The notes under the pieces are model-generated. The model saw only the letters and a program-made list of their open reading frames with translations, ran no database searches and was not told the DNA's origin. Source: Candidatus Edwardsbacteria bacterium (GTDB lineage: Bacteria > Edwardsbacteria > AC1 > EtOH8). From it: a stretch of DNA of 64,000 nucleotides. The position numbers and the translations under genes are program-made. Below, piece by piece: positions 51,210-61,569 of the stretch (within the stretch, counting starts at the first letter, position 1; each line of letters starts with the position of its first letter). The stretch spans positions 124,001-188,000 of the forward strand of contig JAVHLB010000002.1 of the NCBI GenBank assembly GCA_031082425.1, written 5' to 3'.

Positions 51210-51902
51210 TTAAAATTTCACCTGGTTGCGGCCTTGGTTCTTGGCCTGGTACATCTTGGCATCGGCCGCCGCCAGCATCTCCCGGTGGCTGGGAAGCCCG
51301 ACATCATAACACAATCCCAAACTTATGGTGACCTTCAAACCTTCCTGGATCTCCGCCCAGCGGTATTCCTCGATGCTCTTCCTTATCCTCTCGCAGACCA
51401 TGATCCCGCCGCTGGAGGGGGTCTCCGGCAGCACCAGCACGAACTCCTCCCCGCCGTAACGGGCGACGATGTCCACCCCCCGGCAGTTATCGGTGAATAT
51501 CTGGGCCACTTTTTTCAGCACCCGGTCGCCCACCTGATGCGAATAGGCATCGTTGATGTTCTTGAAACGGTCGATGTCGGCCATTATCACCGTCAGGTTG
51601 CGGCGGTATCTTTTGGCCCGGGCGAACTCGTTCTCCAGCCGCAGGTCCAGATAACGGCGGTTGTAGAGGCCGGTCAGGCCGTCCTCCTTGGTCTGCTGTT
51701 CCAGTTCGGCGGTCTTGGCTCCCAGGTCCTCCAGCAGTTTGGATTTCTGCTGGTTGGCCTCGGCCAGCGAGCGGTTCAAATGCTGCAGCTCCTGATAGGC
51801 CTGGGCCAGCTCGTCTATCAGGTCCAGCCGGTCGATGGAACTGAGGTCCTGGTGCCTCAACAGCTCCAGCTTCTGCTCCAGATGCTGGGAAAGGTCCTTC
51901 AC
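51210..51902 (-). CDS. GGDEF diguanylate cyclase
   Basis: 230 residues. The N-terminal 65 are a coiled coil (L-E-Q-K-L-E-L-L-R-H and L-I-D-E-L-A-Q-A-Y-Q-E-L), followed by a GGDEF domain with D-G-L-T-G-L-Y-N-R-R-Y and the intact active site Y-G-G-E-E-F. Cytoplasmic, with no membrane segment. Probably co-expressed with the PAS protein after it. The second c-di-GMP synthase in the window. Confidence 0.93.
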   Translation of the reverse strand: MKDLSQHLEQKLELLRHQDLSSIDRLDLIDELAQAYQELQHLNRSLAEANQQKSKLLEDLGAKTAELEQQTKEDGLTGLYNRRYLDLRLENEFARAKRYRRNLTVIMADIDRFKNINDAYSHQVGDRVLKKVAQIFTDNCRGVDIVARYGGEEFVLVLPETPSSGGIMVCERIRKSIEEYRWAEIQEGLKVTISLGLCYDVGLPSHREMLAAADAKMYQAKNQGRNQVKF

Positions 51903-51956
51903 GGCAGACCGGCTGATATTTTACCGGCCGCTCCTTTAACCGGGCGGCTAAGGTAA

Positions 51957-54425
51957 TTATTCCAAAGCTTCGGGTTCTCCATCCCCGTTCTCCTCGTCAT
52001 CCTTGGCTGCCAGACGGGCCACGTCCACCACCTTGTCCTTGCCGTCCAGATTTATCAGGCGCACCCCCTGGGTGGCCCGGCCCATCACCCTGACGTTCTT
52101 GAGGGCCAGCCTTATCACCTGGCCCTCGGTCGAGATGATCATCAATTCGTCGCTGTCCACCACCTCCTTGACCGCCACCAGTTCGCCGGTCTTGTCGGTG
52201 AGCTTCATGCTGATGACCCCCTTGCCGCCCCGCCGGGTCACCCGGTAATCGGCGATGTCGCTGCGCTTGCCGTATCCCCGGTCGCAGATGGTCAGCAGGC
52301 TGCCCTCCCGCTTGACCACCACCATCCCGATCACGTAATCCTTCTTCTCCAGGGTGATGCCCCGCACCCCGCCGGCGGTCCGGCCCATGGAGCGGACGTC
52401 CGACTCGTGGAAGCGGCAGGCCTGCCCCTGGCGGGTGACCAGGATGACGTCCTCGGTGCCGTCGGTCAGCTTGGCCTCTATCAGATGGTCCTGGTCGTCC
52501 ACCGTGGCGGCGATGATGCCGGCCTTGCGGGGATTGGCGAAGACCGACAGGGCGGTCTTCTTGACCACCCCGCTGCTGGTGGCCATCACCACGAAATGCT
52601 GGTCGTCGAATTCCTTGACCGCGATATAGGCGGCGATCTTCTCGTCGGCCTTCAGCTCCAGGAGGTTGCTGATCTGCCGGCCCTTGGTGGCCCGGCCGCC
52701 CTCCGGGATCTCGTAGACCTTCAGCCAGTAACAGCGGCCCTTGTCGGTGAAGAACAGGATGTAATGGTGGGTGGAGGCGATGAACATCCCCTCCACGAAA
52801 TCCTCGTCCTTGGTCTTCATGCCGGTCACCCCCTTGCCTCCCCGGCCCTGCCGCTTGTAGGCCGTGGCCGAAAGGCGCTTGATATAGCCGGCATGGCTGA
52901 TGGTGATCACCATCTCCTCGTCGACTATCAGGTCCTCGATGGAGAATTTCTCCTCGGCCGCGGCGTGGATCTCGGTGCGACGCTCGTCGCCGTATTTCTT
53001 CTTCAGCTCGGCGATTTCCTCCCGGATGACGCCCATCAGCCGGCGCTTGCTGTCCAGGATCCCCTTCAGTTTGGATATCAGTTTGATCAGCTCCTCGTAT
53101 TCCTCCTCGATCTTCTTGGTCTCCAGGCTGGTCAGCCGCTTGAGGGTCATGTCCAGTATGGCCTGGGCCTGTTCCTCGGAGAGCTTGAACTTCTTCTTGA
53201 GCGATTCCTTGGCCGCCTCGACGTTGGCCGACTTCTTGATGATCCTGACCACCTCGTCGATGTTCTCGATGGCGATCTTCAGGCCCTCCAGGATATGGGC
53301 CCGTTTTTCGGCCTGGGCCAGTTCGTACCTGGTGCGCCGGGTGACCACATCCACCCGGAAATCGATGAAATGGTTCAGCACCTGATGCAGGTTCAGCACC
53401 TTGGGGACCCCGTCCACCAGGGCCAGCATGATCACCCCGAAACTGTTCTGCAGCTGGGTGTGCTGGTACAGCTGGTTGATGGTGACCCGGGGGTCGGCAT
53501 CCCGCTTCATGGTGATCACCACCCTCATACCGTCCCGGTCGGATTCGTCGTTGATGTCGGCGATCCCGTCCAGCTTCTTGTCCCGCACCAGCTCGGCCAC
53601 CTTCCCTATCAGGCTGGCCTTGTTGACCTCGTAGGGCAGCTCGGAGATGATGATGTATTCCTTGCCGCTCTTGGCGGTCTCCACCATCACCTTGCCCCGG
53701 ATCACCACCTTGCCCCGGCCGGTCAGGTAGGCGTCCCGGATCCCGGAGACCCCCATGATCATGCCGCCGGTGGGAAAATCCGGCCCCTTGACTATCTTCA
53801 GCAGTTTCTCCGGCTTCAGCTCCGGCTCGTCGATCAGGGCGGTGACGGCGTCGCACACCTCGCCCAGATTGTGGGGCGGGATGTTGGTGGCCATGCCCAC
53901 CGCGATCCCCGAGGAGCCGTTGACCAGCAGGCCGGGCAGCAGCGAGGGCAGCACCGAGGGCTCCTGGAGCGATCCGTCGTAGTTGTCCACGAACTTGACG
54001 GTGTCCTTGTCTATATCCTTGAGCACCTCGGCCGATATCCGGGACAGCCTGGCCTCGGTATAGCGCTGGGCGGCCGGCGGGTCGCCGTCCACCGAGCCGA
54101 AGTTGCCCTGGCCGTCCACCAGCATGTAGCGCAGCGAGAACTCCTGGGCCATCCGCACCATGGAGTCGTAGATGGCCTGGTCGCCGTGGGGATGGAATTT
54201 ACCCATCACCTCTCCCACGATGCGGGCGCTCTTCTTGTAGGGCTTGTTATGGGCCATGCCCAGCTCGCTCATGGCGTACAGTATCCGGCGGTGCACCGGC
54301 TTCAGGCCGTCCCTGACGTCCGGCAGGGCCCGGCCCACGATCACCGACATGGAGTAGTTCAGGTAGGAGGTCTTCATCTCCTCCTCGATCTCGCAGCCGA
54401 TTATTCTCTCTCTTTCAAGTGCCAT
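51957..54425 (-). CDS. gyrA: DNA gyrase subunit A
   Basis: 822 residues, normal length. The breakage-rejoining domain has the catalytic Tyr in [11 protein letters not shown] and the usual H-P-H-G-D region. The C-terminal pinwheel carries R-Q-G-R-G-G-K-G-V, a GyrA-box-like motif, plus V-T-R-R-G-G-K-G-V. It ends in an acidic tail (D-D-E-E-N-G-D-G-E). It lies with gyrB, dciA and recF on the same strand. Confidence 0.97.
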   Translation of the reverse strand: MALERERIIGCEIEEEMKTSYLNYSMSVIVGRALPDVRDGLKPVHRRILYAMSELGMAHNKPYKKSARIVGEVMGKFHPHGDQAIYDSMVRMAQEFSLRYMLVDGQGNFGSVDGDPPAAQRYTEARLSRISAEVLKDIDKDTVKFVDNYDGSLQEPSVLPSLLPGLLVNGSSGIAVGMATNIPPHNLGEVCDAVTALIDEPELKPEKLLKIVKGPDFPTGGMIMGVSGIRDAYLTGRGKVVIRGKVMVETAKSGKEYIIISELPYEVNKASLIGKVAELVRDKKLDGIADINDESDRDGMRVVITMKRDADPRVTINQLYQHTQLQNSFGVIMLALVDGVPKVLNLHQVLNHFIDFRVDVVTRRTRYELAQAEKRAHILEGLKIAIENIDEVVRIIKKSANVEAAKESLKKKFKLSEEQAQAILDMTLKRLTSLETKKIEEEYEELIKLISKLKGILDSKRRLMGVIREEIAELKKKYGDERRTEIHAAAEEKFSIEDLIVDEEMVITISHAGYIKRLSATAYKRQGRGGKGVTGMKTKDEDFVEGMFIASTHHYILFFTDKGRCYWLKVYEIPEGGRATKGRQISNLLELKADEKIAAYIAVKEFDDQHFVVMATSSGVVKKTALSVFANPRKAGIIAATVDDQDHLIEAKLTDGTEDVILVTRQGQACRFHESDVRSMGRTAGGVRGITLEKKDYVIGMVVVKREGSLLTICDRGYGKRSDIADYRVTRRGGKGVISMKLTDKTGELVAVKEVVDSDELMIISTEGQVIRLALKNVRVMGRATQGVRLINLDGKDKVVDVARLAAKDDEENGDGEPEALE

Positions 54426-54441
54426 CCATATATCCTTTATA

Positions 54442-54774
54442 TTATTTTTTCTTGGCCCTGTCGATAGGCGGAGTCTTTTTATCCTGCGCCTTCAGGTCCT
54501 CGATGGTCATTCGTCCCTGGTCCGGGCAGCTTTCGGCCTCCTCTTTTGACATCCGGTACAGTTCGATATCCACCCAATGGCCCTTCTGGCAGGCCTGGTA
54601 GAAGGCCAGGTATTCCCTCTTGTCCGTCAGGTCGGCCGCTATGGCGTATTTGCTTCCCTGGACGATGCCCACCAACACCTCGTCGTTCTTCACATAGAAC
54701 ATCTTTTCGGTGGCCGGTCCGATCCTCTGGGCCAGTTCCAGCACCTTTTTAACCGCATAATATTTGGCAGCCAT
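54442..54774 (-). CDS. small hypothetical protein between gyrA and gyrB
   Basis: 110 residues, soluble, charged. Starts [14 protein letters not shown] and ends in a Lys-rich tail (D-R-A-K-K-K). [15 protein letters not shown] resembles no family I can name. Seventeen bases before gyrA, so it is likely co-transcribed. Confidence 0.5.
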   Translation of the reverse strand: MAAKYYAVKKVLELAQRIGPATEKMFYVKNDEVLVGIVQGSKYAIAADLTDKREYLAFYQACQKGHWVDIELYRMSKEEAESCPDQGRMTIEDLKAQDKKTPPIDRAKKK

Positions 54775-54953
54775 GGCGCCTCCAAATATGATTTATTTAT
54801 ATGCCCGATCATCCAATGCCTGAGACCATCTCTGCGTCTTAGTGTCTCTCCCGCCACCACAGGGTAGTACATATAGCCCGCCACCGCAGGCAAATCCATA
54901 TAGGCTGGTCTGCCTATGGCATGAGCGGGTCCGCCTGGGGCGGAGCGACCAGA
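54775..54953. repeat. short dispersed-repeat stretch between gyrB and the small gene
   Basis: No gene. It includes CTCTGCGTCTTAGTGTCTCTC (near 54830) and, on the minus strand, CCTATATGGATTTGCCTGCG followed by GTGGCGG, matching the repeat word seen at 4035-4056, plus an inverted GGTCCGCC/GGCGGA pair. Confidence 0.55.
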
Positions 54954-56879
<1,926 letters not shown>

Positions 56880-56896
56880 TTATGATTTTCTCTTTT

Positions 56897-57193
56897 TTAG
56901 AAGGGACCCACCTTGAAGGTGATCTCCTTGACGGCCTCGGCCCCGATCAGCTGGTTTATTTTTCCCTTGAGCCGGACCTTGAGCAGGGTGCATTCCTGCA
57001 CCCAGGCCGGGCTCTTGGCCTCCACCATCAGCCGGCCCCGGATCACCGAGACCGCCCGGGTGTTGGCCGCCATCTTGGGGCCGGCCGCCTCCGGCCACAA
57101 CGCCAGGGCCCGGGTCTCATCCATCCGCTGGTCTATCTCCAGGGATCTCAGGACCCGGCCCAGGATGTCCCCCACTGTTTCCAGTTTTTTCAT
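56897..57193 (-). CDS. dciA: DciA-family (DUF721) replication protein
   Basis: 98 residues. The DUF721 signature is present: L-A-L-W-P-E-A-A-G-P-K-M-A-A-N-T, G-R-L-M-V-E-A-K-S-P-A-W, and L-K-V-R-L-K-G-K-I-N. DciA proteins load or operate the replicative helicase DnaB in bacteria lacking DnaC. It is found just upstream of gyrB, as in many genomes. Confidence 0.88.
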   Translation of the reverse strand: MKKLETVGDILGRVLRSLEIDQRMDETRALALWPEAAGPKMAANTRAVSVIRGRLMVEAKSPAWVQECTLLKVRLKGKINQLIGAEAVKEITFKVGPF

Positions 57194-57200
57194 TCCTGCC

Positions 57201-57941
57201 TCACAGATCGCATGATAGATGGATCATGGCTCCGGCCAGCTTTGACACGGCCTGTTTGAACTTCGGATCCCCCCAGCCCTGAATCCACCCGCTCTCCTGG
57301 AGCTGGTCGGAGATCACAAACACCGCCGCCGCCGGGATGCCGTATTCCCCGGCCACGGCAAAAAGACCGGCCCCCTCCATCTCCACGCAGGCCGCCCCCA
57401 TTTTGCGGTATTCCCGGACCTTGGCGCTGGTCTCCCGATAGGGGGCGTCAGTGCACCAATGGACCGCCAGCCGGGGCTCCAGCCCCTGTTCCCTTAAGCG
57501 GTCATTCAGCTGGCGGGCAAGCCGGCCGTCGGACGGGATCACCGACTGAAAATCGTGCCCGTAACATACCCCGGTGCCGGTCTCGTTGATGGCTCCGGTG
57601 GAGACCACCAGATCCCCGATATTCAGTTCCGGGGATATGGAGCCGGCGATGCCGATGTAGACCACCTTTTTCACCCCCAAAGCCAGCAACGTTTCCGCCT
57701 GGATGGCCATGGCCGGCGATGCTATCCGGCTCTCGACAAAAAGGGTGTCGTGGTGGATATAGGCGTCCTTCACCACCCGGTGGCTGAACTCCTGAAGACC
57801 AGCCTGATGCTTGATCTGGTGCCACAGATATCGGAAAGACAGCACCGCCGGGCATTCCAGCATGATATCCTGGTAGGACAAGCCGTCCCCGGATATGCTC
57901 TCCTCTATAAAGGCCCGGGCCGATGTGATGGAATTATTCAT
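57201..57941 (-). CDS. nucleoside phosphorylase / nucleosidase family protein
   Basis: 246 residues of the PNP/UDP family: V-Y-I-G-I-A-G-S-I-S-P-E-L-N-I-G-D at the phosphate-binding centre and A-A-C-V-E-M-E-G-A-G-L-F at the sugar-binding C-terminal region. It cleaves nucleosides with phosphate (or water) to base and sugar. The family match does not fix whether uridine, purine or S-adenosylhomocysteine-type substrates are used. It sits between NUDIX and dciA with gaps below 8 bases. Confidence 0.87.
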   Translation of the reverse strand: MNNSITSARAFIEESISGDGLSYQDIMLECPAVLSFRYLWHQIKHQAGLQEFSHRVVKDAYIHHDTLFVESRIASPAMAIQAETLLALGVKKVVYIGIAGSISPELNIGDLVVSTGAINETGTGVCYGHDFQSVIPSDGRLARQLNDRLREQGLEPRLAVHWCTDAPYRETSAKVREYRKMGAACVEMEGAGLFAVAGEYGIPAAAVFVISDQLQESGWIQGWGDPKFKQAVSKLAGAMIHLSCDL

Positions 57942-57946
57942 TTCTT

Positions 57947-58405
57947 TCAGTAGAACTTCACCGAATGGTCTTTCAGCCGGCCTTCCCGGTAGTTGAACTT
58001 GGCCGAGAAGAATTTTTCATCCTCCAGCCAGGGCAGGAAGATATGATCGCCCTCCCACAGGTCCAGCTTTAATAGTTCCTGGTCTTTGACCCATTTCAAA
58101 TAGCCCTCGGCCGAATCCAGCAGTTTCCCCCGGAATCTTTGGGCGGTGAAGACGAACACATACCAATCGTCCCATTGGTCGAACGAGGGAAAGGTCAGGA
58201 ACCCGTTCAGATGGGGGTCTTTTACCAGCAGGCCGCTTTCCTCCTTTACCTCCCGGATGACGCACTCCTCCGGGGTCTCTCCCGGCTGCATCTTACCGCC
58301 CAGGCCGTTCCATTTGCCGTAATGCAGGTCGTCCTTGCGTTTGATGCGGTGCATCATCAGGGTCCGGCCATCCTTTTTGATGTAGCACAGAGTGGCTAGC
58401 TTCAT
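57947..58405 (-). CDS. NUDIX hydrolase (MutT/MTH1-like)
   Basis: 152 residues. The NUDIX box runs from G-K-M-Q-P-G-E-T through R-E-V-K-E-E-S-G-L, fully conserved. W-N-G-L-G-G-K and the aromatic-rich C-terminus (F-L-P-W-L-E-D-E-K-F-F) resemble MTH1-like 8-oxo-dGTP diphosphatases. Probably removes oxidised nucleotides; the substrate is inferred. It is in the recF-gyr region. Confidence 0.88.
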   Translation of the reverse strand: MKLATLCYIKKDGRTLMMHRIKRKDDLHYGKWNGLGGKMQPGETPEECVIREVKEESGLLVKDPHLNGFLTFPSFDQWDDWYVFVFTAQRFRGKLLDSAEGYLKWVKDQELLKLDLWEGDHIFLPWLEDEKFFSAKFNYREGRLKDHSVKFY

Positions 58406-58540
58406 AATAGCGAATAGATCATGGTTATTGGATGACAGGGGGCATCCTGTCCAATTTACTTATCAAGGGAAAGAGGTGATCCCGTGGTCTTTTGTGTTTC
58501 TGTGTTTAAAAAATCCGTGTTTATCCCTGTGCCAAAAACA

Positions 58541-59641
58541 TCATTCCGGTACAATCAGTCCATCATCCACCCGGAACTTTTTAAAACCGTCCTGCCGGGT
58601 GATGTCGTTCTCGTGGGCCGAAGCGATGAACACCTGGCATTCCGGATCGAGCTGATGGATCAACGATTCGGAACGGCCGCTGTCCAGTTCGGCAAATATT
58701 TCGTCCATCAGGATCACCGGTTTTTCCTTAAGCTGGGCGGCCATGATCTCGGCCATGGCCAATTTCAAGGCGATGGCCGCCGTTCGCTGCTGGCCCTGCG
58801 AGCCGAACTGGCGGATGCGCATGCCGGCCAGCGATATCTCCAGGTCGTCGCGGTGCGGCCCGAACATGGTGATGCCCCGCCGGCGCTCGAATTCGAATCC
58901 GGTGGCCAGGGCCTTGGCAAAGGCCTGCTCGATCGGCTGGCCCGGCTCGAATTTGTATGACAAATGGTAGCGCAGGCCCAGCCGCTCCCGCCCGCCGGAG
59001 ATGCCCACATACCGGCTGCCCGCCATCTCCTTCAGATCGTCGATGACCTCCATCCGTTTCCGGACCAGCTTCATTCCGCAATCCACCAGCTGCTGGTTCC
59101 AGGCCTCCAGCGAGGCGGCGTTGCTGCGCCCTTCCTTGATGGCGTACAGCAGCTGGTTGCGCTGCTTAAGTATCCGGTTGTAATCCTGCAGATCGGCCAG
59201 GTAGGTTCTGGAGAACTGGGAGATGGCCAGATCCATAAAACGGCGGCGCACTCCGGGGCCGGACTTGCATAGATCGTCGTCCTCCGGGGACAGGCTGATC
59301 ACCGGCATCCGGCCTATCAGCTCCGATAGTTTTTGCTGCAGCTCGCCGTTGATCTTCAGCCGCTTCTCTTCCTTATTATAAGCCGCCTCGACATTGATGT
59401 CGCCCTCGGCCGTTTGGGCCCGGCCCTCCAGCCGGAACCAGTCCCTGGTAAATCCTATCATCTGTTCATCCTCGGCCACGCTCCTCATGGAACGACCGAT
59501 GCACAGGTAATGGATGGCCTCCAGCAGATTGGTCTTGCCCGATCCGTTGATACCTAAAAAAAGATTCTTTCCCGGCGAAAACTCCAGATCAAAAACAGAT
59601 AGATTCCTGAAATTGCTTCCCTTGGCCGTCTTAATAAACAT
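58541..59641 (-). CDS. recF: DNA replication and repair protein RecF
   Basis: 366 residues. Walker A G-I-N-G-S-G-K-T-N near 33, SMC-like Q-loop region, S-G-G-R-E-R-L-G, and the C-terminal L-S-x-G-equivalent F-G-S-Q-G-Q-Q-R-T with Walker B V-I-L-M-D-E-I-F-A-E-L-D. RecF loads RecA at gaps with RecO and RecR. dnaA and dnaN, its usual upstream neighbours, are not present; a tRNA gene lies there instead. Confidence 0.95.
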   Translation of the reverse strand: MFIKTAKGSNFRNLSVFDLEFSPGKNLFLGINGSGKTNLLEAIHYLCIGRSMRSVAEDEQMIGFTRDWFRLEGRAQTAEGDINVEAAYNKEEKRLKINGELQQKLSELIGRMPVISLSPEDDDLCKSGPGVRRRFMDLAISQFSRTYLADLQDYNRILKQRNQLLYAIKEGRSNAASLEAWNQQLVDCGMKLVRKRMEVIDDLKEMAGSRYVGISGGRERLGLRYHLSYKFEPGQPIEQAFAKALATGFEFERRRGITMFGPHRDDLEISLAGMRIRQFGSQGQQRTAAIALKLAMAEIMAAQLKEKPVILMDEIFAELDSGRSESLIHQLDPECQVFIASAHENDITRQDGFKKFRVDDGLIVPE

Positions 59642-59688
59642 TCTACTTCCCTGTTTTCAAATACCCAAAGTGATGTGTTTGACAATTA

Positions 59689-59712
59689 ATTATACCACAA
59701 CATATAGATAAA
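59689..59712 (-). promoter_or_regulatory. promoter of recF operon with extended -10
   Basis: Minus strand TGG-TATAAT (-10 at 59694-59689) with a weak TTGCAT 18 bases upstream. The ATG of recF is about 48 bases downstream. Confidence 0.5.
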
Positions 59713-59851
59713 ATGCAAAGGTTTTTTATTAATTTTTAGCACCATAATGGATTATATTTCAATAACTTAGACGCTAATCGATCTGATTATTTTCACAGAA
59801 TGATGAGATATTTATTAAAATCAAAGAAATATGCCAAAAAATAAAATAATC

Positions 59852-59880
59852 TTGAAAAAAAAGTCATTTACTGATATACT
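59852..59880 (+). promoter_or_regulatory. promoter of tRNA-Val
   Basis: TTGAAA (59852-59857), 17 bases, TATACT (59875-59880), ending 25 bases before the tRNA, in AT-rich DNA. Confidence 0.65.
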
Positions 59881-59905
59881 TAACCTTTAATTGTGAAAGA
59901 TCGTT

Positions 59906-59982
59906 GGGCGGTTAGCTCAGCTGGTTAGAGCGCTGGTCTCACATACCAGAGGTCACAAGTTCGAATCTTGTACCGCCCACCA
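59906..59982 (+). tRNA. tRNA-Val (CAC)
   Basis: 77 bases with encoded CCA. Acceptor GGGCGGT/ACCGCCC is perfect; anticodon arm CTGGT-CTCACAT-ACCAG gives anticodon CAC; T arm CAAG/CTTG around TTCGAAT. Reads GTG codons. Confidence 0.95.
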
Positions 59983-60000
59983 TAATTACAAAACACAAAA

Positions 60001-60032
60001 AGAGGCATCACTTGATGTCTCTTTTTTATTTT
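60001..60032 (+). terminator. terminator of tRNA-Val
   Basis: AGAG-CATCA paired with TGATG-CTCT, with one symmetric mismatch and a 2-base loop, followed by TTTTTTATTTT. Confidence 0.85.
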
Positions 60033-60122
60033 AAGACAGATTCTGCGACGGCACATCCGCCGCAGCCCGGCTTCGCTGTTTGGCAGCCGGCGGAGAATCC
60101 CGTATTATCCCCCATAAAACCC

Positions 60123-60152
60123 AAAAAGCTTCCCGGTTTTGGGAAGCTTTTT
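60123..60152. terminator. bidirectional terminator after the HD-GYP gene
   Basis: AAAAAGCTTCCC, six-base loop, GGGAAGCTTTTT: 12-bp stem with U-runs in both directions. It ends the HD-GYP transcript (minus strand) 30 bases after its stop and blocks read-through from the tRNA. Confidence 0.88.
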
Positions 60153-60182
60153 AGTTAGGCCCGGTGATAAATGCCGGCCGGA

Positions 60183-61349
60183 TCAATTGTCTATGTTATT
60201 CGCACCGTTTGCCGTTTGGGGCGCTACGAATTTATAAACCCCCCGCTTGAACCCGGGCTGGCATACATCCACGAACCGGTCCCCGATGGCCATTATTGCC
60301 TCCTTGCTGGCCATAAAGGCATCCACCACGGCAGGATCAAAGGCACGACCGCGGTCGTCCTGGACCATTTTCATCGCCTGTTCGACCGGAACCGCCTCCC
60401 GGTAAGGGCGATGGAAACAGAGGGCGTCGAAGACATCCACTACGGCGGTGATCCGCCCGACCAGGGGGATGGCCTCTTTATGCAGCCCCCGGGGATAGCC
60501 GCTGCCGTCCCATCTTTCGTGATGGGTGAGCGAAACGTCCTCCGCAATCCGCAATACTTGCGAATCAGACCCGGACAGGATGGCGGCCCCGATCATCGGG
60601 TGTTCCCGCATTTTCTGGACCTCCTCCTCGTTGAGTTTGCCCGGCTTTTGCAGGATATGGTCCGGGATGCCGATCTTCCCAATATCGTGCATGGGCACGG
60701 CATAGAGGCACATGTCGGCGAAGCTCTGGGGCTGTCCCATCCGCCGGGCGATGGCCGCCGCGTAATGGCTTACCCGTACGATATGGGCCCCGGTATCCTG
60801 GTCCTTGAACTCGGCCGCCTTGGCCAGCCGGTGGATGGTATCCAGTGTGGTCTGTTCGATCCTCTGCAGGGCGTTTTGCAGGGCGCTGGCCTTCTTGGCG
60901 ATCTCTGATTCCAGTTCTATGCCGTGGCGCTGCAATACCCTCTCAGCCCATCTGCGGTCGGTTATGTCTTCGATGGCCAGGAGGATGATCTGCTCAACCC
61001 CTGACGGCCGGCGGATCAGCCGGGCATTCAAAAGCATTACCCGCCGGCCAATGGCAGCAAAATCGTGCTCGACCTCATAATCATCAAATGTTGTCTGCTG
61101 GGCCAGGATGGTTTCCAGCATTTCCCTGAGCCTGGGGATATCCCACTGGCGGTCGCCCAGATCATACACCAGCTGTCCCAAGGTTTCCTCGGGTTTTACC
61201 TTGAAGACTTCGTAGAAAGAACTATTGGCAGTGACCACCCGTAGGTCGTGATCCAGGGCAAGCAACGGCTCACGAACGGTATTAATGATACCCTCGGCAT
61301 ATTCGGGAGCCATATCTTCATGCCGTTGCTGCGACTCTTTCTGCGGCAT
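60183..61349 (-). CDS. PAS and HD-GYP c-di-GMP phosphodiesterase
   Basis: 388 residues from the ATG at 61349 (M-P-Q-K-E-S-Q-Q), 10 bases after AAGGA. A PAS domain (about 20-130, L-A-L-D-H-D-L-R-V-V-T-A-N-S-S-F) leads to HD-GYP: D-T-G-A-H-I-V-R-V, M-H-D-I-G-K-I-G-I-P-D (HD), H-H-E-R-W-D-G-S-G-Y-P (GYP reads GSGYP), and V-D-V-F-D-A-L-C. The domain normally hydrolyses c-di-GMP to pGpG or GMP. It counterbalances the two GGDEF proteins. Confidence 0.92.
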   Translation of the reverse strand: MPQKESQQRHEDMAPEYAEGIINTVREPLLALDHDLRVVTANSSFYEVFKVKPEETLGQLVYDLGDRQWDIPRLREMLETILAQQTTFDDYEVEHDFAAIGRRVMLLNARLIRRPSGVEQIILLAIEDITDRRWAERVLQRHGIELESEIAKKASALQNALQRIEQTTLDTIHRLAKAAEFKDQDTGAHIVRVSHYAAAIARRMGQPQSFADMCLYAVPMHDIGKIGIPDHILQKPGKLNEEEVQKMREHPMIGAAILSGSDSQVLRIAEDVSLTHHERWDGSGYPRGLHKEAIPLVGRITAVVDVFDALCFHRPYREAVPVEQAMKMVQDDRGRAFDPAVVDAFMASKEAIMAIGDRFVDVCQPGFKRGVYKFVAPQTANGANNIDN

Positions 61350-61402
61350 CGAATTTAATCCTTCGAATTTTCTGTGAGGTTCATGACAGATACTGAACAT
61401 TT

Positions 61403-61431
61403 AGTTTAATATATTTCACCGCATCCGTCAA
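61403..61431 (-). promoter_or_regulatory. promoter of the HD-GYP gene
   Basis: Minus strand TTGACG (61431-61426), 17 bases, TAAACT (61408-61403). The site fits the start at 61349, giving a leader of about 45 bases; the alternative start at 61400 would be inside the promoter. Confidence 0.5.
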
Positions 61432-61468
61432 GTCAAAATTCACCTGTCTGTCAAAACAAGGCATTCCA

Positions 61469-61508
61469 GCCATCAAAAAGCCGTTCACTGGATGGCTTTT
61501 CTTTTTTT
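61469..61508. terminator. orphan terminator-like hairpins between divergent genes
   Basis: Two mutually exclusive stems share the region: GCCATC/GATGGC (61469-61474 with 61491-61496) and AAAAGCC/GGCTTTT (61476-61482 with 61494-61500), followed on the plus strand by CTTTTTTT. No plus-strand gene precedes them. Confidence 0.5.
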
Positions 61509-61533
61509 ATCGTCTGATGGACGTAAAATTTTC

Positions 61534-61563
61534 TTGACATCAAGAGGTCATTAAAGTTACCAT
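61534..61563 (+). promoter_or_regulatory. promoter of the SARP-like gene, possibly leaderless
   Basis: TTGACA (61534-61539), 18 bases, TACCAT (61558-61563). The ATG begins six bases after the -10 element and there is no ribosome site, suggesting a leaderless transcript. Confidence 0.5.
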
Positions 61564-61569
61564 TAAACC

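Noticed and set aside
52407..54467. 686-codon plus-strand frame opposite gyrA
   Set aside because: A shadow of gyrA: rich in Gly, His, Gln, Val and Leu, no ribosome site, no domain.
59642..59905. Origin of replication upstream of recF
   Set aside because: The stretch is AT-rich, but I find no exact TTATNCACA box and dnaA/dnaN are absent. The AT-richness is explained by two promoters.
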